From an uncultured Blautia sp. (lineage in GTDB: Bacteria; Bacillota; Clostridia; Lachnospirales; Lachnospiraceae): a DNA stretch of 30,250 nucleotides. Of the stretch, positions 1 to 7,031 are shown piece after piece (within the stretch, counting starts at the first letter, position 1; every line of letters starts with the position of its first letter). Location: assembly GCA_934371915.1 (NCBI GenBank), contig CAKROE010000025.1:1-30250 (forward strand), given 5' to 3'. The notes below the pieces were generated by a model. The model saw only the letters and a program-made list of their open reading frames with translations, was not told the origin of the DNA and did no database searches. Position numbers and translations under genes: made by a program.

Positions 1-1
1 G

Positions 2-1117
2 GTTGGCGGTGTGGCATGCCATACGACAGAGGATTTTGTATCTATAGCAAAGACTCTGGATCGTGCGGCAAAAACAATCGGCGTAAACTTTATCGGTGGG
101 TATTCTGCTCTGGTATGTAAGGGTATGACACCTGCAGAAGAACTTCTGATTCGTTCTATTCCACAGGCACTGGCAGTGACAGAACGTGTATGCAGCTCTG
201 TTAATGTAGGTTCCACAAAGACCGGCATCAATATGGACGCGGTAAAACTAATGGGTGAGATTGTTCTTGAAACTGCAGAAGCATCCAAAGAGCAGGATTC
301 TCTTGGTTGTGCGAAGCTTGTAGTATTCTGTAATGCACCGGATGATAACCCGTTTATGGCAGGTGCTTTCCATGGTGTGACAGAAGCAGACTGCATTATT
401 AATGTCGGCGTCAGCGGTCCTGGCGTAGTTAAAACAGCGCTGGAATCTGTTCGTGGTGCTGATTTCCAGACCTTATGTGAAATGATCAAGCGTACAGCAT
501 TTAAAGTAACACGCGTGGGACAGCTTGTTGCACAGGAAGCGTCAAGACGTCTGAATGTACCGTTCGGAATTGTGGACCTTTCTCTTGCACCGACACCGGC
601 AATTGGTGACAGTGTGGCAGAAATTCTCGAAGAGATTGGTCTTGAAAGAGTGGGAGCACCTGGAACGACTGCAGCACTTGCACTTTTGAATGACCAGGTC
701 AAAAAAGGCGGTGTTATGGCAGCACAGGCTGTTGGCGGCTTGAGCGGTGCGTTTATTCCGGTCAGTGAGGATCAGGGAATGATCGATTCTGTAAATCTTG
801 GTGCACTGACACTGGAAAAACTCGAAGCAATGACCTGCGTCTGCTCTGTAGGTCTTGATATGATTGCAATTCCGGGAGATACAAAGGCATCTACAATTGC
901 GGGTATCATTGCTGATGAATCTGCGATTGGTATGATCAATCAGAAGACAACTGCAGTACGTGTGATCCCTGTTATCGGTAAGGGAGTAGGAGAGACAGTA
1001 GAGTTTGGCGGACTTCTCGGATATGCTCCGATCATGCCGGTCAATCAGTTCTCCTGTGATGCATTTGTAGAGCGTGGCGGACGTATCCCGGCACCGATCC
1101 ACAGCTTCAAGAACTGA
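2..1117 (+). CDS. UPF0210 / DUF711 (PFL-like) family protein, 5' end cut by window
   Basis: This is the C-terminal part of a DUF711 (UPF0210) protein. The reading frame is open from the first bases of the window, so the true start lies upstream; a GTG at 11 is merely the first possible start codon inside. About 370 residues are visible and the family is usually about 450, so roughly 80 N-terminal residues are missing. Recognisable family stretches are the opening CHTTEDF, the glycine-rich [13 protein letters not shown], and the end [13 protein letters not shown]. Members are cytosolic and structurally related to pyruvate-formate lyase, but no reaction is established, and I infer none. In many Firmicutes an ACT-domain gene lies just upstream, which is outside this window. 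The gene ends with TGA and is followed by a terminator about 50 bases downstream. Family assignment is from memory of the sequence style and is fairly safe. Confidence 0.88.
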   Translation, partial: VGGVACHTTEDFVSIAKTLDRAAKTIGVNFIGGYSALVCKGMTPAEELLIRSIPQALAVTERVCSSVNVGSTKTGINMDAVKLMGEIVLETAEASKEQDSLGCAKLVVFCNAPDDNPFMAGAFHGVTEADCIINVGVSGPGVVKTALESVRGADFQTLCEMIKRTAFKVTRVGQLVAQEASRRLNVPFGIVDLSLAPTPAIGDSVAEILEEIGLERVGAPGTTAALALLNDQVKKGGVMAAQAVGGLSGAFIPVSEDQGMIDSVNLGALTLEKLEAMTCVCSVGLDMIAIPGDTKASTIAGIIADESAIGMINQKTTAVRVIPVIGKGVGETVEFGGLLGYAPIMPVNQFSCDAFVERGGRIPAPIHSFKN

Positions 1118-1166
1118 TACGAAACAAGAAAACATCTGATCTGTACAGAATCAAATTATAATAACA

Positions 1167-1226
1167 AATCCCCTGAAGGATATATTTCTGAAAATCTCGG
1201 AATATCATCTTTCAGGGGATTTTTTG
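1167..1226 (+). terminator. Intrinsic terminator after the DUF711 gene
   Basis: The arms AATCCCCTGAA (1167-1177) and TTCAGGGGATT (1211-1221) are perfectly complementary over 11 bases and are followed directly by a T run. The loop region holds a further weak GATAT/ATATC pairing. This is a clear rho-independent terminator for the upstream gene. Confidence 0.9.
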
Positions 1227-1237
1227 TGCCCAAATTA

Positions 1238-1289
1238 TTGAAAATCCTTTATTTATCATAATAATTATGATATAACATTATATATGTTA
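1238..1289 (+). promoter_or_regulatory. AT-rich promoter region with two inverted repeats
   Basis: The stretch is extremely AT-rich. A 19-base perfect palindrome lies at 1254-1272 (ATCATAAT, one central A, ATTATGAT, plus flanking T/A). Directly after it is a second inverted repeat, TAACAT (1273-1278) and ATGTTA (1284-1289), around a 5-base loop. TTGAAA at 1238-1243 could be a -35 box with AATAAT (1260-1265, 16-base spacer) as -10, which would place the palindrome over the -10 element. Palindromes of this kind next to a DNA-binding protein gene suggest operators, possibly autoregulatory; that part is inference. Exact promoter boxes are uncertain because many A/T hexamers fit. Confidence 0.5.
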
Positions 1290-1335
1290 AAATATAAATT
1301 CTAAGTTATAAACATATAAACAGGAGAATATCAGC

Positions 1336-2217
1336 ATGGAATACCTGGAAAAAATGCTTGGTGTGTCAGTAAAATATCATCGTTGGAAAGGTGAATTGGA
1401 ATTACCATATTACATTACAGAACGATATGAAATGAGGCTTGTGGAACTTGATAAAACCAAATGTATTTTCCTATGGCCAAAAGACAAACTGAATCAGATT
1501 GTTTCTTTGAAGAAGCAGCTTCGTCGTATCCAAATGGAAGAAGCACTGCCTGTAGTTTTTGTTATGGATACTATAGATTCCTATCGAAGGACAGCTTTTA
1601 TTAAAGCACATGTCCCGTTTATTGTGCCGGACAGTCAGATCTATCTGCCATTTATGGGTACCTGTCTTGAAGAAAAGTACCGGCAGGAAATACGAAGCGT
1701 GGAAACATTACAGCCGTCCACACAGCTACTGCTCTTCTACTGGTATTATACATGCGAAAATTGTATCTATATGAACGATGCAGTAAAAGCACTGAAATGT
1801 TCTGCAATGACAATAACGCGAGCTTTTCGACAGCTTGAGGATACCGGATGTTTTGAGGCAGGAAAGACAGGTGTGCAGAAATATCTGAAAGGAAAGAGTT
1901 CACCGGATGAGATTTTACATAAACTGGAACCGTATCTGATTTCACCACTGGCAGAAATAATTTATATTGATAAAGATATTATACAAGACGGCATAATAGC
2001 AGACACGGAAGAAGAGAAAAATTATCCATCCTATGCAGTAAATAAAAAAGGCTTTTATTATACAGGCAGCCATGAACTTTTGAATGCAGAAACACAGGCG
2101 GAAATTCAGCTCTGGAAATATGATCCGGCAATACTTGCGGTAAACGGTCGTGTGGATCCTCTGTCGCTGGCACTCAGTCAGAAAAAACCTTTGTTCAGTT
2201 TTATAAAAAATGATTGA
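1336..2217 (+). CDS. Winged-helix (MarR/AbiEi-like) putative transcriptional regulator
   Basis: A 293-residue cytosolic protein with no signal peptide or membrane segment. Residues about 144-182 look like a winged helix-turn-helix: MNDAVKALKCSAMTITRAFR, then QLEDTGCFEA and a turn into a basic wing. The C-terminal part ends in a VDPLSLAL motif (about 273-280), which I associate with AbiEi-like or MarR-like regulators of Clostridia, where it is often VDPLSLYLSL. Residues 1-130 resemble no domain I can name. The ATG is preceded by AGGAGAAT at suitable distance. It sits between two terminator- or promoter-bounded units and directly upstream of the T-box importer operon, whose -35 box overlaps its stop codon. 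Its target is unknown. The adjacent palindromes at 1254-1289 suggest autoregulation. There is no partner nucleotidyltransferase toxin nearby, so I do not call an AbiE system. Confidence 0.65.
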   Translation: MEYLEKMLGVSVKYHRWKGELELPYYITERYEMRLVELDKTKCIFLWPKDKLNQIVSLKKQLRRIQMEEALPVVFVMDTIDSYRRTAFIKAHVPFIVPDSQIYLPFMGTCLEEKYRQEIRSVETLQPSTQLLLFYWYYTCENCIYMNDAVKALKCSAMTITRAFRQLEDTGCFEAGKTGVQKYLKGKSSPDEILHKLEPYLISPLAEIIYIDKDIIQDGIIADTEEEKNYPSYAVNKKGFYYTGSHELLNAETQAEIQLWKYDPAILAVNGRVDPLSLALSQKKPLFSFIKND

Positions 2218-2242
2218 CATTCACAATTTCCTGTGGTAAAGT
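2214..2242 (+). promoter_or_regulatory. Sigma-A promoter of the T-box/trpXYZ unit
   Basis: TTGACA at 2214-2219 and TAAAGT at 2237-2242 are separated by exactly 17 bases, giving transcription start near 2249, a few bases before the T-box structure begins. The -35 box overlaps the TGA stop codon (2215-2217) of the preceding regulator gene. Confidence 0.85.
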
Positions 2243-2254
2243 AAAAAACAACAA

Positions 2255-2525
2255 AACCGATGAGGAAGAAGAGTAAATAATCCTGTATCATTCCAGAGAG
2301 CAGGCAGTGGTGGAAGCTTGTATGAAGCAGATTATCGAATGGCCTTCCGAGGGCAGCCCGAAATGATGATTATGAGAGTAGGCGCTGACGGGAACCGAAC
2401 CCGTTATCAATCAGGAGTGTATGTTTGTACATGAGAAAGTGGACGATACGTCAATTTGAGTGGTACCGCGATAATAAGAATTTATTACCGTCTCAAGCAT
2501 AGCTTGGGACGGTTCTTTTTTTCTC
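2255..2525 (+). promoter_or_regulatory. T-box riboswitch leader, predicted specifier TGG (tryptophan)
   Basis: Stem I can be drawn in full. The kink-turn side GATGA is at 2259-2263. The lower helix is GGAAG (2264-2268) with CTTCC (2344-2348). The loop-E strand AGTA (2272-2275) faces GAA (2337-2339). The helix above is ATAATC (2277-2282) with GATTAT (2330-2335). The codon directly after GAA is TGG at 2340-2342, so tRNA-Trp is the predicted ligand. Stem III is ACGGG (2388-2392) with CCCGT (2400-2404). The conserved T-box TGGTACCGCG is at 2461-2470. A terminator hairpin of 11 pairs, CCGTCTCAAGC (2488-2498) with GCTTGGGACGG (2502-2512), is followed by a T run. Uncharged tRNA would stabilise the antiterminator and switch on the importer genes downstream. 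The specificity matches the TrpXYZ-type cargo. Confidence 0.95.
2488..2522 (+). terminator. T-box regulated terminator
   Basis: An 11-pair stem with a 3-base ATA loop ends at 2512 and is followed by a T-rich run (TTCTTTTTTT). It is the off-state of the T-box leader; the 5' arm competes with the T-box sequence at 2461-2470 for formation of the antiterminator. Confidence 0.9.
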
Positions 2526-2563
2526 ATGGCGAATAAAATGTAGAAAGAGAGAGGAAAAAGACT

Positions 2564-3589
2564 ATGAAAAAAAGAATGTTAGTAATCGCAGCAGCAGTAG
2601 CAACCAGTATGATGATGGCTTCCCCGGTAAGGGCGGATGACTTTAAAGTAGGTATCTGCAATTATGTAGATGATGCTTCCCTGAATCAGATCGTAGACAA
2701 TATTCAGTCCCGTCTGGAAGAGATCGGAGAAGAAAAAGGTATTACTTTTGATGTATCTTATGATAACTGTAATGCAGATGCCAGTGTTATGGAACAGATC
2801 ATTTCCGATTTCCAGGCTGACAATGTAGACCTGATGGTTGGTGTAGCTACACCGGTAGCAATGCGTATGCAGTCTGCAACAGAAGGAACAGATACACCGG
2901 TTGTATTTTCTGCTGTTTCCGATCCGGTTGGTTCCGGTCTGGTAGATTCTCTGGAAGCACCGGGAGCAAACATTACCGGAACAAGTGATTATCTGGATAC
3001 TTCTTCTATTATGAAATTGATCCAGGCACAGAACCCGGATGTAAAGAAAGTCGGACTTCTTTATGATGTAGGACAGGATTCTTCCACAACAGCAATTCAG
3101 GAAGCAAAGGATTATCTTGATGAAGAAGGTATCGAATACGTTGAGCGTACCGGAACGACAACAGATGAAGTTCAGCTTGCAGCAGAAGCACTCATCGCCG
3201 ATGGTGTGGATGCAGTTTTCACACCAACAGATAATACCATTATGACAGCAGAGCTTTCTATCTATGAAAAATTCATTGAAGCAGGTATCCCTCACTATAC
3301 AGGAGCTGATTCTTTCGCACTGAACGGTGCGTTTGTTGGATATGGTGTTGACTACGCAAATCTCGGACAGAAAACAGCTGATATGATCGCTGACATCCTT
3401 GTAGATGGAGCAAAACCATCCGAAACAGCTGTTGAAACATTTGACAATGGTACTGCAACTGTGAACACAGAAACATGCGAAGCTCTTGGCCTTGATTTTG
3501 ATACTGTAAAGACAGCATTTGAGCCGCTTTGCACACAGGTAAATGAAATTACTACTGCAGAAAGCTTTGATGATGTAGAAGCAAAATAA
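2564..3589 (+). CDS. trpX: TrpX-like ABC transporter substrate-binding protein
   Basis: A 341-residue secreted solute-binding protein of the ABC_sub_bind family (PF04392), the TrpX type known from streptococci and other Firmicutes. A signal peptide covers residues 1-24: basic start MKKR, a hydrophobic core, then a V-R-A cleavage site before DDFKVG. There is no cysteine at the cleavage site, so unlike most Gram-positive binding proteins it does not look like a lipoprotein. Family-typical parts include the stretch around VDLMVGVATPVA and VVFSAVSDPVGSGLV (about residues 90-130), and the C-terminal domain after NPDVKKVGLLY. The ATG has GAGAGAGG upstream. It is the first gene after a TGG T-box and is followed by its permease (3629) and ATPase (4559) genes. 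The ligand tryptophan is inferred from the T-box codon and family knowledge. Confidence 0.88.
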   Translation: MKKRMLVIAAAVATSMMMASPVRADDFKVGICNYVDDASLNQIVDNIQSRLEEIGEEKGITFDVSYDNCNADASVMEQIISDFQADNVDLMVGVATPVAMRMQSATEGTDTPVVFSAVSDPVGSGLVDSLEAPGANITGTSDYLDTSSIMKLIQAQNPDVKKVGLLYDVGQDSSTTAIQEAKDYLDEEGIEYVERTGTTTDEVQLAAEALIADGVDAVFTPTDNTIMTAELSIYEKFIEAGIPHYTGADSFALNGAFVGYGVDYANLGQKTADMIADILVDGAKPSETAVETFDNGTATVNTETCEALGLDFDTVKTAFEPLCTQVNEITTAESFDDVEAK

Positions 3590-3615
3590 GGTTGCTATAA
3601 CCAATAAAACCAATT

Positions 3616-3620
3616 GGAGG
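3616..3620 (+). promoter_or_regulatory. Ribosome binding site that fixes the GTG start of trpY
   Basis: GGAGG at 3616-3620 lies 8 bases before GTG 3629. An upstream in-frame TTG at 3614 overlaps the GGAGG itself and cannot be the start. Confidence 0.8.
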
Positions 3621-3628
3621 AAATTACC

Positions 3629-4555
3629 GTGACAATTGCAACAATGCTCTCTCTTGGAGAGACTGCCCTGAAGCTCGGACTGATCTGTTCGTTGACAGTT
3701 CTTGCCCTGTTTCTCAGTTATTCTATGTTGAATGTCTGCGACCTTTCCACAGACGGCTGCTTTACTTTTGGCGCCGCTGTGGGAGCTGTAGTAGCTGTTA
3801 GCGGACATCCGTTTCTGTCCATTGTAGCAGCAATGGCTGCCGGAGTTCTTTCCGGTTTTGTAACTGCAATTCTGCAGACAAAACTCGGTGTGGACAGTCT
3901 GCTTGCCGGAATTATCGTAAATACGGCTTTATATTCTGTAAATATTGCAGTCATGGGCGGCTCGTCCCTGATCAATATGAACCGTACAACGACAGTGTTC
4001 AGTATGATGAAAGATACACTTTCAGGAACCCCGTTAAAAGGCAGAGAAGATATCATCATTGCAGCCATCGCAGTGATCCTCGTAATCCTGTTTCTTGTAT
4101 TTTTCCTGAAAACAAGACTCGGTCTTGCAATCAGAGCAACAGGAAATAACTCCGATATGGTAAAATCTTCTTCTATCAATCCGGTATTTACAACAGTTAT
4201 TGGTCTGTGCGTGGCAAATGCTTTTACCGCACTTTCCGGATGTCTTCTGTCTCAGTCACAGAAATCCGTAGATATCAATATTGGACAGGGTATGGTCACC
4301 ATTGCACTGGCATCCCTTCTGATCGGTGGCACGATCCTTGGACATGGTGGAATCTTTGCAAGGGCAGTGGGAATGGTACTCGGTTCCTTTATTTTCCGTC
4401 TTGTATATACGATTGCGCTCCGGTTTAATATGCCGGCATTTATGCTGAAACTTGTATCTTCTGTCATTGTTGTTCTTGCGATTTCCGGTCCTTATCTGAA
4501 AAAACAGTGGCCGCAGATCCGACGCAGGATGACACACCAAAAAGGAGGCAGATGA
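3629..4555 (+). CDS. trpY: TrpY-like ABC transporter permease
   Basis: A 308-residue polytopic membrane protein of the branched-chain/sugar permease superfamily (BPD_transp_2-like). It has about eight hydrophobic segments, starting near LICSLTVLALFLSYSML and ending near LVSSVIVVLAISGPY, with a basic C-terminal tail. The cytoplasmic coupling loop carries the family-typical AIRATGNNSDMV (about residues 168-179). The start is GTG at 3629 because GGAGG ends 8 bases before it; an ATG at 3644 is a less likely alternative. The stop TGA is 3 bases before the ATPase gene start and the ATPase ribosome binding site (AAAGGAGG) is inside the end of this gene, so the two are translationally linked. It would form the membrane channel of the T-box controlled importer. 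Confidence 0.88.
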   Translation: MTIATMLSLGETALKLGLICSLTVLALFLSYSMLNVCDLSTDGCFTFGAAVGAVVAVSGHPFLSIVAAMAAGVLSGFVTAILQTKLGVDSLLAGIIVNTALYSVNIAVMGGSSLINMNRTTTVFSMMKDTLSGTPLKGREDIIIAAIAVILVILFLVFFLKTRLGLAIRATGNNSDMVKSSSINPVFTTVIGLCVANAFTALSGCLLSQSQKSVDINIGQGMVTIALASLLIGGTILGHGGIFARAVGMVLGSFIFRLVYTIALRFNMPAFMLKLVSSVIVVLAISGPYLKKQWPQIRRRMTHQKGGR

Positions 4556-4558
4556 TCC

Positions 4559-5347
4559 ATGTTAAAAATCAGCCATATTTCAAAAACATTTAATCCGGGC
4601 ACTGTAAATGAAAAAAAGGCGCTGGAAGATTTTTCACTCGAATTAAAAAAAGGTGATTTTGCCACGATCATCGGTTCCAACGGCGCCGGTAAATCTACAT
4701 TTTTTAATGCGGTCTGCGGGGATTTCCTTACAGATTCCGGCTCGATTGTTCTGGACGGAGAAGACATTACGTTTACTCCGCAGCATGTACGTGCCAAAAG
4801 CATCGGACGTCTGTATCAGGATCCGATGAGAGGAACAGCTCCGGGAATGACAATCGAAGAAAATCTTGCACTTGCAGCCGGCAGAGGCGGCTGGCTTTCC
4901 CATACGACCAAACAGGAAAAAGAGCGTTTTCGGGAAGAATTAAAGAAACTGGACATCGGACTGGAAGAACGTATGAGTCATCCGGTCGGGCTTCTTTCCG
5001 GAGGTCAGAGACAGGCGCTGACACTTCTTATGGCAACAATGAATCCGCCGAAACTGCTTCTTCTGGATGAGCATACTGCAGCACTTGATCCGGGAACAGC
5101 AGAAAAAGTACTGAATCTGACCAGACGTATAGTAGAAGAACATCAGCTTACCTGTCTGATGATCACGCACAATATGCAGTCTGCAATCGATCTCGGAAAC
5201 AGAATCTTAATGATGGATTCCGGTAAGATTGTTCTGGATATTGGGGGAGAAGAGAAAAAGAATATGACAGTTGAGGGACTTCTTAAGAAGTTCAGAAGCG
5301 GAGCCGGGAAGGCTCTTGATAATGACAGAATCCTGCTGTCAGAATAA
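4559..5347 (+). CDS. trpZ: TrpZ-like ABC transporter ATP-binding protein
   Basis: A 262-residue soluble ABC ATPase that powers the importer. Visible motifs are Walker A GSNGAGKST (residues 39-47), the Q-loop near LYQDPM, the signature LSGGQ (146-150), Walker B LLLLDE (166-171), and the H-loop histidine in MITHNM (204). The sequence DEHTAALDP replaces the usual DEPTAALDP, which is common in this transporter subgroup. The length is normal. It lies 3 bases after the permease gene stop and ends shortly before a strong terminator, so trpX-trpY-trpZ is a closed three-gene operon under the T-box. Substrate assignment to tryptophan rests on the T-box specifier and homology by eye. Confidence 0.9.
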   Translation: MLKISHISKTFNPGTVNEKKALEDFSLELKKGDFATIIGSNGAGKSTFFNAVCGDFLTDSGSIVLDGEDITFTPQHVRAKSIGRLYQDPMRGTAPGMTIEENLALAAGRGGWLSHTTKQEKERFREELKKLDIGLEERMSHPVGLLSGGQRQALTLLMATMNPPKLLLLDEHTAALDPGTAEKVLNLTRRIVEEHQLTCLMITHNMQSAIDLGNRILMMDSGKIVLDIGGEEKKNMTVEGLLKKFRSGAGKALDNDRILLSE

Positions 5348-5362
5348 TATCAAATAGCAGAG

Positions 5363-5421
5363 CAGCCATCATCGAGAGGAAAGAGATAATTATTTCCAAA
5401 TCGATGACGGCTGTTTTTATT
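5363..5421 (+). terminator. Intrinsic terminator of the trpXYZ operon
   Basis: CAGCC-A-TCATCGA (5363-5375) pairs with TCGATGA-C-GGCTG (5401-5413) with one internal mismatch and is followed by TTTTT. It lies between the convergent ends of trpZ (+) and tmcAL (-); on the - strand no T run follows, so it acts mainly on the + strand. Confidence 0.88.
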
Positions 5422-5433
5422 TTGTATATTTAT

Positions 5434-6750
5434 TTAAAAAATAACCAACTGTTTCTGATATTCATGAACAAATTTCTGGTCATTTTTTTTGCAGAGAAGT
5501 TTCTCATAAAGATTGGATGCTGCTGTTGTCTCGCTCAGGAGTCGTTTTCCGGATTCATCGAGAAGTGCATCAGCGTCGGCAAGTTTTGTAAGCATTGGAA
5601 GGGCACTGTTTTTTTTAATTTCTTTCAGAAGTGGGCTGCTTTCTTTGCGAAATCCGAGTACACGTGCATAAGGAACCGTGAGAGGTGCTTTACGTATCTG
5701 TAAGATTGCGTGAAGCAGTGCACGTTGAATGCGTGTCTGGGTAAGCTCTTTTGTTTTCAGAAGAGAAGCGGCCTGTGTGAAACCGGAGATTTCATTTCGA
5801 CAGTTTATTATGCGTTCTGCAAGATCTCCCGAAACATCCAGATATTGCGAAAGAGATTCTGCGTCTGCATACATGATTCGATAGATAAGAAGATCATCCA
5901 GAACTTCTTCATTCAGGTATCCATTGTTCTGCAGAGAAGAAACAAAGAATGAGGAAACCTCATCCGGAACCTGTGCAGAAATCTGAGCAATCGTTTCCTG
6001 TGTGAGATCGGAATCTAAAAGATCGCGGATAGCAGAAGCAGAGGCGAAGGGGACATTTTTGCCGGAAATGTCAGCGGATACAGTATGGGCAGAAGAAACA
6101 GCGGTAAGCGTATCGTGATACCCCATCCCCTGACGTTTCAGTGTAACTGGTTTTATATTACTTTTGAGCCGATTTAAAGCCTTACAGTATTCAATCCCGA
6201 GAATGTTGTTGGGTGAATTTAAAATCTGTGTGATCTGATTCAGAAGCGGAGTCAGAACGCCATCAAAAGTATCGCCTGTGAAATTATGAGGATTTTTAAA
6301 ATATTCCACCAGTGCCTGACTGCGTGCTGACGGGAAAGAGCAGCCTGCGCTTAAAAAATTTTTCAAAAACAGACGGTATTCTTCGGGCTCGCTGACAAGA
6401 ACAGCAGCCAGTTCCTGCAAAGCAGAAACTTCACCATATTCACTACCGAAGCAGAGGTGGTCTATAACATGTAGTCCATCCAGCATAGAGACAGCACCCA
6501 TAGCAAAAGCTTCCGCACTGGCTGTGCTCACCGATACCGGCAATTCAAGCACAAGATCCGCGCCACAGCGCAGTGCCATTTCTGCCCGCGCGTGTTTCGG
6601 GAGAAGTGCCGGTGTACCTCTCTGTACATAGTCGCTGCTCATGGCAACGACCACATAATCTGAATGAAGTCCTTTTTTGCAGTAATCTATCTGGTATTTA
6701 TGTCCTCTGTGAAAAGGATTATATTCTGCTATGATTCCTGTTACTTTCAT
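5434..6750 (-). CDS. tmcAL: tRNA(Met) cytidine acetate ligase TmcAL (YlbM family)
   Basis: A 438-residue enzyme of the nucleotidyltransferase fold. Known TmcAL enzymes use ATP and acetate to form N4-acetylcytidine at the wobble position of elongator tRNA-Met. The N-terminus reads MKVTGIIAEYNPFHRGH, with the HxGH nucleotide-binding motif at residues 14-17, followed by a conserved SSDYVQRG (38-45) and CFGSEYGE near residue 105. The length fits the family (about 400). I chose ATG 6750 because the family starts exactly there; the open frame extends 20 codons further up, but that extension begins upstream of the predicted transcription start. The gene is divergent from pta. Its 5' region has an odd three-codon ORF overlapping the start codon (see findings). 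Confidence 0.93.
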   Translation of the reverse strand: MKVTGIIAEYNPFHRGHKYQIDYCKKGLHSDYVVVAMSSDYVQRGTPALLPKHARAEMALRCGADLVLELPVSVSTASAEAFAMGAVSMLDGLHVIDHLCFGSEYGEVSALQELAAVLVSEPEEYRLFLKNFLSAGCSFPSARSQALVEYFKNPHNFTGDTFDGVLTPLLNQITQILNSPNNILGIEYCKALNRLKSNIKPVTLKRQGMGYHDTLTAVSSAHTVSADISGKNVPFASASAIRDLLDSDLTQETIAQISAQVPDEVSSFFVSSLQNNGYLNEEVLDDLLIYRIMYADAESLSQYLDVSGDLAERIINCRNEISGFTQAASLLKTKELTQTRIQRALLHAILQIRKAPLTVPYARVLGFRKESSPLLKEIKKNSALPMLTKLADADALLDESGKRLLSETTAASNLYEKLLCKKNDQKFVHEYQKQLVIF

Positions 6751-6764
6751 ATTGCCATTGCCTG

Positions 6765-6770
6765 CCTCCT
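6765..6770 (-). promoter_or_regulatory. AGGAGG ribosome binding site upstream of tmcAL, unusually far from the start
   Basis: AGGAGG (- strand, 6770-6765) is 14 bases from the tmcAL ATG (6750) but only 6 bases from another ATG (6758) that opens the mini-ORF ATG GCA ATA TGA, whose stop overlaps the tmcAL start as ATGA. Re-initiation or direct use with a long spacer are both possible. Confidence 0.6.
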
Positions 6771-6800
6771 TCTTTTTTGTATATTTTTGCTGATTTCGAT

Positions 6801-6829
6801 ATTGTAGCACAGTGCCGGAAGCGCGACAA
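6801..6829 (-). promoter_or_regulatory. Sigma-A promoter of tmcAL
   Basis: On the - strand TTGTCG (6829-6824) and TACAAT (6806-6801) are separated by 17 bases, placing the start of transcription near 6794, about 44 bases before the ATG at 6750. Confidence 0.72.
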
Positions 6830-6927
6830 GGTTATCACTGAAATACGGAGCACAGAATTTTTCGTCATTCTGTCAGGATTGCACGTCAAAAAATACCACT
6901 CTTTGGAAGAATCTCCTTGTCAACCAC

Positions 6928-6956
6928 TTGAAATGCACGAAAACAGGGGGTATAAT
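6928..6956 (+). promoter_or_regulatory. Sigma-A promoter of pta-ackA
   Basis: TTGAAA (6928-6933) and a perfect TATAAT (6951-6956) are separated by 17 bases. Transcription should start near 6963, giving a leader of about 70 bases that contains two small hairpins: GTGAGA/TCTCAC (6967-6972 with 6986-6991) and CGGTCA/TGACCG (6993-6998 with 7001-7006). Confidence 0.88.
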
Positions 6957-7031
6957 AATTCTAGCTGTGAGATCATGTTTCAGACTCTCACGCGGTCATT
7001 TGACCGAAATAACGAAAGGAGCCATTTAATC

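Noticed and set aside
542..1135. A long - strand frame opposite the DUF711 gene
   Set aside because: Cysteine- and arginine-rich shadow of a well-supported gene, with no start signals.
1336..2217. Antitoxin of an AbiE-type toxin-antitoxin system
   Set aside because: The winged-helix and VDPLSL end are reminiscent, but no nucleotidyltransferase toxin gene is beside it.
2340..2380. Other triplets (for example ATG or TAT near 2370-2375) as the T-box specifier
   Set aside because: They lie after the lower stem I helix closes (CTTCC, 2344-2348); only TGG follows the GAA of the loop-E motif.
2579..3808. A 409-codon open frame on the - strand opposite trpX and the start of trpY
   Set aside because: It is antisense to two clear genes, very rich in Cys, Ile and Phe, has no ribosome binding site or promoter, and runs across the junction of the two real genes. 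It is a by-product of codon bias.
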